Source: CAYXSX01 sp964493095 (GTDB taxonomy: Bacteria; Pseudomonadota; Alphaproteobacteria; Micavibrionales; Micavibrionaceae). Taken from it: a DNA stretch of 19,027 bases. A model generated the notes under the pieces. The model saw only the letters and a program-made list of their open reading frames with translations. It searched no databases and had not been told where the DNA came from. The position numbers were made by a program, and so were the translations under genes. Below, one piece after another: positions 1 through 5,623 of this stretch (the stretch's first letter is position 1; each line of letters begins with the position of its first letter). Location of the stretch: assembly GCA_964493095.1 (NCBI GenBank), contig CAZBNG010000037.1:1-19027 (forward strand), written 5' to 3'.

Positions 1-36
1 TTGTTCTGTAGCGCTTGGCTGGTCTTGATAACGCAT
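1..36 (-). CDS. Start of an unidentified gene cut by the left edge
   Basis: An ATG at 36..34 on the minus strand opens a frame that runs off the left end after 12 codons (MRYQDQPSATEQ). An AGGA-type ribosome binding site lies about nine bases upstream at 45-48, and a good promoter (57-85) lies between it and the pnp terminator. It therefore looks like the first gene of a new transcription unit downstream of pnp. Twelve residues are too few to identify the product. Confidence 0.5.
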   Translation of the reverse strand, partial: MRYQDQPSATEQ

Positions 37-56
37 ATTTTTTTCCTGTGTTGGGC

Positions 57-85
57 AAATAGCACAAGACTAACTGTTATGTCAA
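57..85 (-). promoter_or_regulatory. Probable sigma-70 type promoter for the truncated left-edge gene
   Basis: On the minus strand a perfect TTGACA (80-85) is followed after 17 bases by CTATTT (57-62), preceded by G. TTGAC plus GCTA-like -10 boxes are usual for alphaproteobacterial housekeeping promoters. It sits just past the pnp terminator and about 20 bases before the ATG at 36. Visual match only. Confidence 0.5.
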
Positions 86-99
86 TAAAAGTTGCCAAT

Positions 100-125
100 A
101 AAAAAGCCCCGCAGAGGGGCTTTTT
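100..125 (-). terminator. Rho-independent terminator of pnp
   Basis: A perfect 10-bp inverted repeat (aaaaagcccc at 101-110, ggggcttttt at 116-125) encloses a five-base loop. Read on the minus strand it is a GC-rich hairpin followed by six T residues. It begins about 20 bases after the pnp stop, so it ends the pnp transcript. The stem is symmetric, so it could also stop plus-strand transcripts. Confidence 0.9.
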
Positions 126-146
126 CAATTCTATACTCAAATGCAA

Positions 147-2294
147 TTAACCGTTGGCTTCTTTTTTGCCTCTGGGTTTGTCTTCAATTTCAATTTTCTC
201 GCCGGTTTCCTGATTGACGCGTTTCATCGAAAGTTTGATCTTGCCGCGGTCGTCCATACCGATGCACAGAACCTTTACTTCATCGCCTTCGTTGACAACA
301 TCGGTTGTCTGGGCAACGCGGTGGTCGGCCAGTTCGGAAATATGCACAAGGCCGTCCTTGGCGCCCATGAAGTTTACGAACGCACCAAAATCAACGGTTT
401 TAACGACTTTACCGTCATATACCTTGCCGACTTCGGGTTCTTCCGTCAGGCCCTTGATCCACTTCACCGCGGCATCAATGGATTCCTGATTGTTGGCGGC
501 GACCTTGATCGTGCCGTCATCCTCAACGTCCATTTTTACGCCCGTGGTTTCGGTGATTTCGCGGATCACTTTACCGCCGGTGCCGATCACGTCGCGGATT
601 TTGTCGACCGGGATTTTCAGGGTGACGATCTGAGGCGCGTTGGCGTTCAGTTCTGTACGGGCCGTGTCGATCGCCTTGGCCATTTCACCAAGAATATGCA
701 GGCGACCGTCTTTCGCCTGAGCAAGAGCGGTTTTCATGATTTCCTCTGTGATAGAGGTGATCTTGATATCCATCTGCAGGGACGTGATGCCATCGTTCGT
801 GCCGGCGACTTTAAAGTCCATGTCGCCGAGGTGATCTTCATCACCCAGAATGTCGGACAGAACGGCAAAGTCCTTGTCTTCCTTAATCAGGCCCATGGCG
901 ATGCCCGCAACCGGGCGGGGCAGGGGAACGCCCGCATCCATCAGGGACAGGGATGCGCCGCATACGGAAGCCATGGAGGAAGAACCGTTGGATTCGGTAA
1001 TCTCTGAAACCACGCGCATCGTGTAGGGGAATTCCTCAGCGGTTGGCAGAAGAGGGTGAATGGCGCGCCATGCCAGCTTGCCGTGGCCGATTTCGCGGCG
1101 CCCCGGTGCGCCCATGCGTCCGGCTTCGCCAACGGAATAGGGCGGGAAGTTGTAATGCAGCATGAAGCGTTCTTTGTATTCACCGTCCAGCGCGTCGATG
1201 ATCTGTTCATCCTGGCCCGTGCCAAGGGTTGCCACAACCAGCGCCTGCGTTTCGCCGCGTGTAAACAGCGCGGAGCCGTGAGTGCGGGGAAGAACGCCGA
1301 CTTCCGCAACGATCGGGCGCACCGTTTTGGTGTCGCGGCCGTCGATGCGTTTGCCGGTTTTCAGGATAGAACCGCGCACAACGTCGGCTTCCAGTGATTT
1401 GAACTTCGCGGTGATAATATTGGCATCGATGCCGTTTTCCTCATCCGTGAATTCAGCAATCGCTGCATCACGTACAGCGCCAACGGCCGTCTGCCTCTCC
1501 AGTTTATCGGTAATGCCGTAGGCTTTTTCGACGTCCTTGGCGAATTTTTTCTTGATGTTTTCCTGCAGCTTGGCGATATGATCGGGCGTTTCAGGAACAT
1601 CCCACGGGTCCTTGGCAGCCATTTCAGCCAGTTCGATGATACCGTTAATGACGCTCTGGTAAGCTTCGTGACCGGCGCGGACAGCGCCCAGCATGATGTC
1701 TTCAGAGAGTTCCTGTGCTTCGGATTCAACCATCAGGACGCCTTCCTGCGTGCCCGCGACCACAAGGTCAAGGTCACCTTCGGATACTTCGTGCATCGGC
1801 GGGTTGATGACGTATTTGCCATCCTTGTAACCTACGCGCGCACCGCCGATCGGCCCCATAAAGGGAATGCCGGAAATGGTAAGAGCGGCGGAACAACCAA
1901 CCATCGCAATGATGTCAGGGTCGTTTTCAAGGTCGTGGGAAATCACGGTGGCGATAACCTGCACTTCGTTCAGGAAGCCCTTGGGGAAGAGCGGGCGGAT
2001 CGGGCGGTCGATCAGGCGGGATGTCAGCGTTTCTTTTTCGCTGGGGCGTGCTTCGCGCTTGAAGAAGCCGCCGGGAATTTTACCCGCGGAATATGTTTTT
2101 TCCTGGTAGTGAACGGAAAGGGGGAAGAAATCCTGCCCCGGGGAGACGTTCTTTGCGCCTGTCACGCAGCAAAGCACGGTAGTTTCACCGATGGTGGCCA
2201 ATACGGCGCCATCTGCCTGGCGGGCGATCTTGCCTGTTTCCAGAACAAGTTTCTTTCCCGCAAAATCGATTTCTTTACGATATACGTTAAACAT
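147..2294 (-). CDS. pnp: Polyribonucleotide nucleotidyltransferase (PNPase)
   Basis: A phosphorolytic 3'-5' exoribonuclease of mRNA decay that releases nucleoside diphosphates and can also add tails. The 715 residues match the family length of about 700. Two RNase PH-like halves fill the first 550 residues, with the family motifs GGFFKREARPSEKE and RLIDRPIRPLFP near residues 75-105 and FPPYSVGE and GRREIGHGKLA in the second half. A KH domain starts near 561 (GTGG loop at 571-574) and an S1 domain spans about 621-692 (DFGAFVNF, KDGLVHISEL). The C-terminus is basic and polar. The ATG at 2294 has AAGGAA at 2302-2307. In most proteobacteria pnp directly follows rpsO; here gpmA and a lipoprotein gene separate them, and pnp appears to have its own promoter (2467-2495) and terminator (100-125). 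Confidence 0.98.
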   Translation of the reverse strand: MFNVYRKEIDFAGKKLVLETGKIARQADGAVLATIGETTVLCCVTGAKNVSPGQDFFPLSVHYQEKTYSAGKIPGGFFKREARPSEKETLTSRLIDRPIRPLFPKGFLNEVQVIATVISHDLENDPDIIAMVGCSAALTISGIPFMGPIGGARVGYKDGKYVINPPMHEVSEGDLDLVVAGTQEGVLMVESEAQELSEDIMLGAVRAGHEAYQSVINGIIELAEMAAKDPWDVPETPDHIAKLQENIKKKFAKDVEKAYGITDKLERQTAVGAVRDAAIAEFTDEENGIDANIITAKFKSLEADVVRGSILKTGKRIDGRDTKTVRPIVAEVGVLPRTHGSALFTRGETQALVVATLGTGQDEQIIDALDGEYKERFMLHYNFPPYSVGEAGRMGAPGRREIGHGKLAWRAIHPLLPTAEEFPYTMRVVSEITESNGSSSMASVCGASLSLMDAGVPLPRPVAGIAMGLIKEDKDFAVLSDILGDEDHLGDMDFKVAGTNDGITSLQMDIKITSITEEIMKTALAQAKDGRLHILGEMAKAIDTARTELNANAPQIVTLKIPVDKIRDVIGTGGKVIREITETTGVKMDVEDDGTIKVAANNQESIDAAVKWIKGLTEEPEVGKVYDGKVVKTVDFGAFVNFMGAKDGLVHISELADHRVAQTTDVVNEGDEVKVLCIGMDDRGKIKLSMKRVNQETGEKIEIEDKPRGKKEANG

Positions 2295-2426
2295 TTATAA
2301 TTTCCTTTTTATATATACATTACGCCCCCGGGTTTTACGCAGGGACAATTTAAAATTCCGGAAGGGATGTCGGGGAAGAGGATCGGCAGACAGTGAAGAC
2401 GGTTCTGACACCAGCTTGACAGTCAA

Positions 2427-2445
2427 CCGAGACGCCTCTTCTCGG
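2427..2445 (-). promoter_or_regulatory. Hairpin in the predicted pnp 5' leader
   Basis: CCGAGA and TCTCGG form a six-base-pair stem around a seven-base loop, directly beside an 11-base palindrome, ttgacagtcaa, at 2416-2426. If transcription starts near 2460, both lie in a leader of about 165 bases before the pnp ATG. In E. coli a structured pnp leader is cut by RNase III and mediates autoregulation; a similar role here is an inference from position only. Confidence 0.35.
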
Positions 2446-2466
2446 CATAGCTTCCAACTGGCAGGA

Positions 2467-2495
2467 TATATGCCATTAAATGGCGCAGAAGTCAA
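2467..2495 (-). promoter_or_regulatory. Probable pnp promoter
   Basis: On the minus strand TTGACT (2490-2495) and CATATA (2467-2472) are separated by 17 bases, close to the sigma-70 consensus. A start near 2460 would give an untranslated leader of about 165 bases for pnp. The promoter is expected because pnp here is cut off from the rpsO operon by the plus-strand gpmA. Confidence 0.4.
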
Positions 2496-2514
2496 AGAGT
2501 TCTTGAAATGTTTT

Positions 2515-2594
2515 AACCACGGATAAACACAGATAAACACGGATTTTTTCTTTAAAAAAAGGCTATCTGTGTGTATCTGTGTTGATCTGTGGTT
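2515..2594. repeat. Long hairpin made of a 10-base periodic repeat (CACGGATAAA type)
   Basis: The left arm (2515-2544) and right arm (2565-2594) are 30 bases each and pair at 26 positions; two of the other four can form G-U pairs. The arms repeat a decamer of the form RGATAAACAC. The 20-base loop is itself rich in T then A and can extend the stem. The same ACCACGGAT/AACACAGAT wording is a dispersed intergenic repeat in many bacteria, by my recollection. It ends 19 bases before the gpmA start, so it should lie in or beside the gpmA leader. Confidence 0.85.
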
Positions 2595-2613
2595 TTTTAA
2601 AAGGATTATATAA

Positions 2614-3249
2614 ATGAATTATCTCGTTCTTCTTCGTCACGGCCAGTCTCAGTGGAATCTGGAAAACCGTTTTACCGGATTTCACGACGTCGATCTTACC
2701 GAAAATGGCGAGGCAGAGGCCAAAAAGGCCGGCGATATGCTGAAAAAGGCGGGAATTCAGTTCGATCACGTGTTTTCTTCCACCCAGACGCGTGCCAACC
2801 GCACGGCGGAAATCGCGCTGAACGAAGCCGGACAGGGCGATTTGTTTGCCAAAATGGTGCGCCATCCGCATCTGCGCGAGCGCGATTACGGCGATCTGAC
2901 CGGGCTTGATAAGGATGAAACCCGCGCCAAATACGGCGAGGAGCAGGTGCATATCTGGCGCCGTTCTTACGATACGCCGCCGCCCGGTGGGGAATGCCTG
3001 AAGGATGTGGTGGAAAACCGCGTGCGTCCGTATTATGAGGCGGAAATTAAGCCGCTGATTGAGAATGGTGAAAATGTGTTGATTGCCGCGCATGGGAACT
3101 CTTTGCGCGCCATGCTTATTATTTTAGGCGCCGAAACACCGGAGAGCATCAACGAAGCCGAAATGCCAACGGGCGTGCCGCTGGTTTTCGAGATGGAGAA
3201 TGGGAAGATCAAAGCCAGATACTTCATTCATGAGAAAAAAGCGGCTTAA
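2614..3249 (+). CDS. gpmA: 2,3-bisphosphoglycerate-dependent phosphoglycerate mutase
   Basis: Interconverts 3- and 2-phosphoglycerate in glycolysis and gluconeogenesis in the cytosol. At 211 residues it is the short form common in alphaproteobacteria. The histidine phosphatase signature LLRHGQSQWN gives the phosphorylated histidine His9; Arg60 (STQTR), Glu89 (LRERDYG) and the second histidine His160 (AAHGNSLRA) complete the active site. The cofactor-dependent class is also shown by KYGEEQVHIWRRSYDTPPP. The ATG has AAGGA at 2601-2605, eight bases upstream. It is the only plus-strand gene in the window and lies between rpsO and pnp. Its stop codon directly abuts the stop of the convergent lipoprotein gene, with no terminator between them. 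A large repeat hairpin lies just upstream, and I saw no convincing promoter. Confidence 0.96.
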   Translation: MNYLVLLRHGQSQWNLENRFTGFHDVDLTENGEAEAKKAGDMLKKAGIQFDHVFSSTQTRANRTAEIALNEAGQGDLFAKMVRHPHLRERDYGDLTGLDKDETRAKYGEEQVHIWRRSYDTPPPGGECLKDVVENRVRPYYEAEIKPLIENGENVLIAAHGNSLRAMLIILGAETPESINEAEMPTGVPLVFEMENGKIKARYFIHEKKAA

Positions 3250-3723
3250 TCAGCGCTTCAGGCTGGCGGCTGCGGCGGGAAGACAGATGAATTCCTGATT
3301 CTGACCTAAAAGCCTGTCCACATTTGTTGTGTACATCGCCTGATAGGCACCGGTTGCGGCCCTGAAGTCACGATCCAGATCATCCGGTATGAAATCTCGC
3401 TGGCGACGTTTGGATTTACTATATATTTGTCTGATCGCACCTAAGCATTTATGTGCTTCCGGGAGGGTGGAGGCATTTGCGCATGAACTCTGGATGGTTC
3501 CCCGAACACCTGAAATGCGAACAACAAATGGGCCACCGTCCGCTTTGTCTAAGGCATCAATAAAAAGAGGACCGAGGCGTTTTGCCGCCGCGGCAACGTT
3601 TTGTTCGCAGATTGGGTCAACGGGGCCGGGGCCTTTGCGGCCGGGGCCGTGAATCCCGGTGGCGCATCCCGCAAGCATGAACAGAGCGGTCAGGGTGGCT
3701 CCTGTTTCAAGCTTCCACCCCAT
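3250..3723 (-). CDS. Putative lipoprotein of unknown function
   Basis: I do not recognise the family. The 157-residue protein begins with a short hydrophobic stretch (residues 9-19) ending in a lipobox LAGC with Cys20, so a lipid-modified, membrane-anchored protein is likely. The next 18 residues are rich in Gly and Pro and look like a linker. Four further cysteines (39, 81, 93, 147) could form disulfides in the periplasm, and a basic patch lies at 103-109 (KSKRRQR). The ATG is five bases after the rpsO stop, with GGCGG at the end of rpsO as the only possible binding site, so translation is probably coupled to rpsO. The stop abuts the gpmA stop. The hydrophobic stretch contains Glu6 nearby, which is slightly unusual for a signal peptide. 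Confidence 0.7.
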   Translation of the reverse strand: MGWKLETGATLTALFMLAGCATGIHGPGRKGPGPVDPICEQNVAAAAKRLGPLFIDALDKADGGPFVVRISGVRGTIQSSCANASTLPEAHKCLGAIRQIYSKSKRRQRDFIPDDLDRDFRAATGAYQAMYTTNVDRLLGQNQEFICLPAAAASLKR

Positions 3724-3728
3724 GGCTC

Positions 3729-3998
3729 TTACCGCCTGATATTGAGTTTTTTGATGAGCTCCTGATAGCGGGCTTCGTTTTTACCCTTCAGGTAGTCCAG
3801 AAGCTTGCGGCGGCGGGCCACCATGGCCAGCAGGCCGCGGCGTGAGTGGAAATCCTTTTTGTGGATTTGCATGTGCCCCGAGAGCTCGTTAATACGGTTT
3901 GTCAAAATCGCGACCTGCACTTCCGGTGAACCTGTGTCACCTTTGCCGGTTGCATATTCCTTGATAACTTCCTGTTTCTTTTCAGCAGTAATCGACAT
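3729..3998 (-). CDS. rpsO: Small ribosomal subunit protein S15 (uS15)
   Basis: Binds 16S rRNA early in 30S assembly. The 89 residues equal the E. coli length. Family hallmarks are TGSPEVQVAILTNRI near residues 21-35, HKKDFHSRRGL near 45-55 and RRRKLLDYLK near 63-72. The ATG at 3998 is chosen because it gives the standard N-terminus and has AAGGAA at 4005-4010; the open frame upstream runs into a palindromic repeat (4021-4104) and is not coding. It is the last standard member of the rimP operon. The usual next gene, pnp, is displaced, and a lipoprotein gene starts five bases after the stop. Confidence 0.97.
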   Translation of the reverse strand: MSITAEKKQEVIKEYATGKGDTGSPEVQVAILTNRINELSGHMQIHKKDFHSRRGLLAMVARRRKLLDYLKGKNEARYQELIKKLNIRR

Positions 3999-4020
3999 CT
4001 TTCGTTCCTTTCTTTTTCCT

Positions 4021-4104
4021 GTCATCCTGACCGAGCGAAGCGAGTGGAAGGATCTCAAAGTTTGTAAAGCAGATCCTTCGGTCGTTTCACTCCCTCAGGA
4101 TGAC
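4021..4104. repeat. Palindromic repeat, copy 1 (between truB and rpsO)
   Basis: An 84-base element bounded by gtcatcctga (4021-4030) and its exact complement tcaggatgac (4095-4104). Inner borders gaaggatct (4047-4055) and agatccttc (4071-4079) flank a 15-base spacer. Each arm can also fold alone: ATCCT pairs with AGGAT, then GA faces GA. The left arm has a GCGAAGC core with a small bulge; the right arm has stacked GG/CC, GA/GA and GT/AC. The element fills most of the gap between the truB stop and the rpsO binding site, so it should be transcribed as a stem in the operon mRNA. Confidence 0.9.
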
Positions 4105-4115
4105 GAGAGGGGGTG

Positions 4116-5123
4116 TTACATATTCAGCACGCGAACGGGTTTTATTTCGGGTCCCTTATTTTCAACCAGCGCGACGGGCGCGCCGTTAAAAAGAGCAAGG
4201 GCCGTTTGCGGTTCCTGCTTTCCCAATCCGGCTTTCGACAATCGTTCGAAATCGGGGCGGGAGATAAAATTCAGAACCTGTCCGTTCCGTAGGCTTGCCG
4301 TTTCCTCCGCCTTAAGAGCTAGAGCCGGGATATCGTCCAGCGCACTCTCAAGCGGCAGCAAAGCCTCCATGCGGGCCGCAATATCGCTCATCTGCTCCAG
4401 ATTTGCAAGGGAAATCGCGTTTTTTTCTGTAAAAGGCCCGACGGCGGTGCGCCGCAGTTTCGTAATATGCCCGAAACAACCCAGCGCCAGCCCCATATCG
4501 CGCGCCAGCGAACGGACATAAGTACCTTTGCCGCAGGTCATAACGAACGACGTTTCATCCATTTTGTCATCCTGAAGCGCTTGCGCTGAAGGATCTTGGT
4601 CGGGTGAAGATAGATCCTTCAGGCATTCGCCTTCAGGATGACAGTTGATATTCAAAGATTTAAGATAAACCCGTCTTGGTTTGATGGCGGCTGTTTCCCC
4701 GGCGCGGGCGAGGTCATAAGCACGTTGCCCGTCAATTTTAATGGCCGAGAATTGCGGCGGTGTTTGTTCGATCTCACCGATGTAATTTTCCAAAATGGCG
4801 CGGATATCTTCAATGCCGGGGCGGGAATCGGAGCGCTGAATAATCTCCCCCTCAAGGTCGTCCGTGCTGGTTTGCGCTCCCCATGCAACCGTGAATTTAT
4901 AGGTTTTCAGGGCGTCCTGGATATAGGGAATGGTCTTGGTGGCTTCGCCCAGCGCGATAGGAAGAATGCCGCTTGCAAGCGGATCGAGCGTTCCGGCGTG
5001 CCCGGCCTTTTGCGCATTTAAAAGCCTGCGGATTTTGCCGACGGCCTGCGTCGAGCCCAGCTCCGTGTCTTTATCCAGATTGATCCAGCCGCTGACGGGG
5101 TCGCCTTTTTTACGCCGGGCCAT
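4116..5123 (-). CDS. truB: tRNA pseudouridine(55) synthase, with an in-frame repeat insertion
   Basis: Converts uridine 55 of the tRNA T-loop to pseudouridine. The catalytic aspartate is Asp47 in GHAGTLDPLASG; other family motifs are the KxxKFTVAWGAQTSTDD region (73-89), PPQFSAIKIDGQRAYDLAR (122-140) and CGKGTYVRSLARDMG (197-211). At 335 residues it is about 25 longer than usual. The excess is residues 161-186, encoded exactly by a palindromic repeat (4566-4642) in the turn between KSLNI and TSFVMTCGKGTY, where homologues have only a few residues. The frame stays open on both sides and all catalytic motifs are present, so the enzyme is probably functional. The ATG has GAGG at 5128-5131, right beside another copy of the repeat (5135-5208). 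It lies between rbfA and rpsO in the rimP operon. Confidence 0.96.
   Translation of the reverse strand: MARRKKGDPVSGWINLDKDTELGSTQAVGKIRRLLNAQKAGHAGTLDPLASGILPIALGEATKTIPYIQDALKTYKFTVAWGAQTSTDDLEGEIIQRSDSRPGIEDIRAILENYIGEIEQTPPQFSAIKIDGQRAYDLARAGETAAIKPRRVYLKSLNINCHPEGECLKDLSSPDQDPSAQALQDDKMDETSFVMTCGKGTYVRSLARDMGLALGCFGHITKLRRTAVGPFTEKNAISLANLEQMSDIAARMEALLPLESALDDIPALALKAEETASLRNGQVLNFISRPDFERLSKAGLGKQEPQTALALFNGAPVALVENKGPEIKPVRVLNM
4566..4642. repeat. Palindromic repeat, copy 2 (inside truB)
   Basis: A 77-base element with the same ends as copy 1: gtcatcctga (4566-4575) and tcaggatgac (4633-4642), with ggatct/agatcc inner borders at 4591-4596 and 4612-4617 and a 15-base spacer. The left arm folds as ATCCT, GA, AGCGC, TT, GCGCT, GA, AGGAT. 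The right arm, read on the minus strand, folds as ATCCT, GA, AGGC, GAAT, GCCT, GA, AGGAT. On the minus strand it encodes TruB residues 161-186 (CHPEGECLKDL to ALQDD) with no stop codon. Confidence 0.93.
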
Positions 5124-5134
5124 TTAGCCTCACT

Positions 5135-5208
5135 GTCATTCTGAAGGAGCAACGCGACTGAAGAATCTCACTTTGCCACATGAGATCCCTCGCTTCGCTC
5201 AGGATGAC
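5135..5208. repeat. Palindromic repeat, copy 3 (between rbfA and truB)
   Basis: A 74-base element bounded by gtcattctga (5135-5144) and tcaggatgac (5199-5208), with inner borders AATCTCA/TGAGATC around a short spacer (5171-5180). The right arm read on the minus strand is ATCCT, GA, GCGAAGC, GA, GGGAT. The left arm is ATTCT, GA, AG, GA, GC, AAC, GC, GA, CT, GA, AGAAT: its outer stem has changed on both sides (ATTCT with AGAAT), keeping the pairing. It fills the gap between the rbfA stop and the truB binding site. Confidence 0.9.
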
Positions 5209-5215
5209 GAAAATC

Positions 5216-5602
5216 TTATTCATCATCTTCTGGAATTTTGATTTCGCGCAGGATGTTGTCGATGTTAGAGACGTTGTCAAAGCTTTCATCCGTGACAAAA
5301 CGGATGCGCGGAGTGAATTTCAGGCTGGACTGGCGGTTGATTTCTTTTTGAAAGGTCGCGTGTTCTTCGTTCAGGGCGGGCAGGATATTCTCCATGTCCG
5401 CGCCGCCCAGCGCCATGACATAGGCGGTGGCGTTTTTAAGGTCGGGAGAGACACGCACTTCGGTCACTGTAATTTTTCCCGCATCAAGCAGGCTTTCACC
5501 GCGGAAATGTCCGCGCGCCATTGTTTCTGCCAGAATATGGCGGATTTGCTCTCCCACTCTTAACTGGCGTTGGGATGGCCCCTGTGCGCGGTATGATTTC
5601 AT
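5216..5602 (-). CDS. rbfA: 30S ribosome-binding factor A
   Basis: A small KH-fold protein that binds 30S subunits during late 16S rRNA maturation and cold adaptation. The 128 residues match the family. Motifs are the N-terminal RQLRVGEQIRHILAE, then ITVTEVRVSPDLKNATAYVM and the C-terminal part of the fold, FTPRIRFVTDES. The ATG at 5602 has AAGG about six bases upstream, in the 21-base gap after the infB stop. The acidic C-terminal end (IPEDDE) ends directly beside a palindromic repeat (5135-5208). It sits in the standard infB-rbfA-truB order. Confidence 0.96.
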   Translation of the reverse strand: MKSYRAQGPSQRQLRVGEQIRHILAETMARGHFRGESLLDAGKITVTEVRVSPDLKNATAYVMALGGADMENILPALNEEHATFQKEINRQSSLKFTPRIRFVTDESFDNVSNIDNILREIKIPEDDE

Positions 5603-5623
5603 GTCAGCCTTGCCGGTTACAGT

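Noticed and set aside
2295..2540. An 81-codon minus-strand frame starting MFICVYPWLK
   Set aside because: Its start lies in the decamer-repeat hairpin, which yields similar false peptides wherever it occurs. It has no binding site and overlaps the probable pnp promoter and leader.
2992..3006. A 15-base match (gaatgcctgaaggat) between gpmA and the truB repeat copy
   Set aside because: In gpmA it encodes part of the conserved GESLKD-type motif, there are no repeat ends around it, and it is best explained by chance.
3999..4058. A 20-residue N-terminal extension of rpsO
   Set aside because: It reads through the palindromic repeat at 4021-4104. The ATG at 3998 gives the standard 89-residue S15 with a good binding site.
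4021..5208. A CRISPR array
   Set aside because: The repeats are long inverted palindromes, irregularly spaced and with genes between them, not short direct repeats with uniform spacers.
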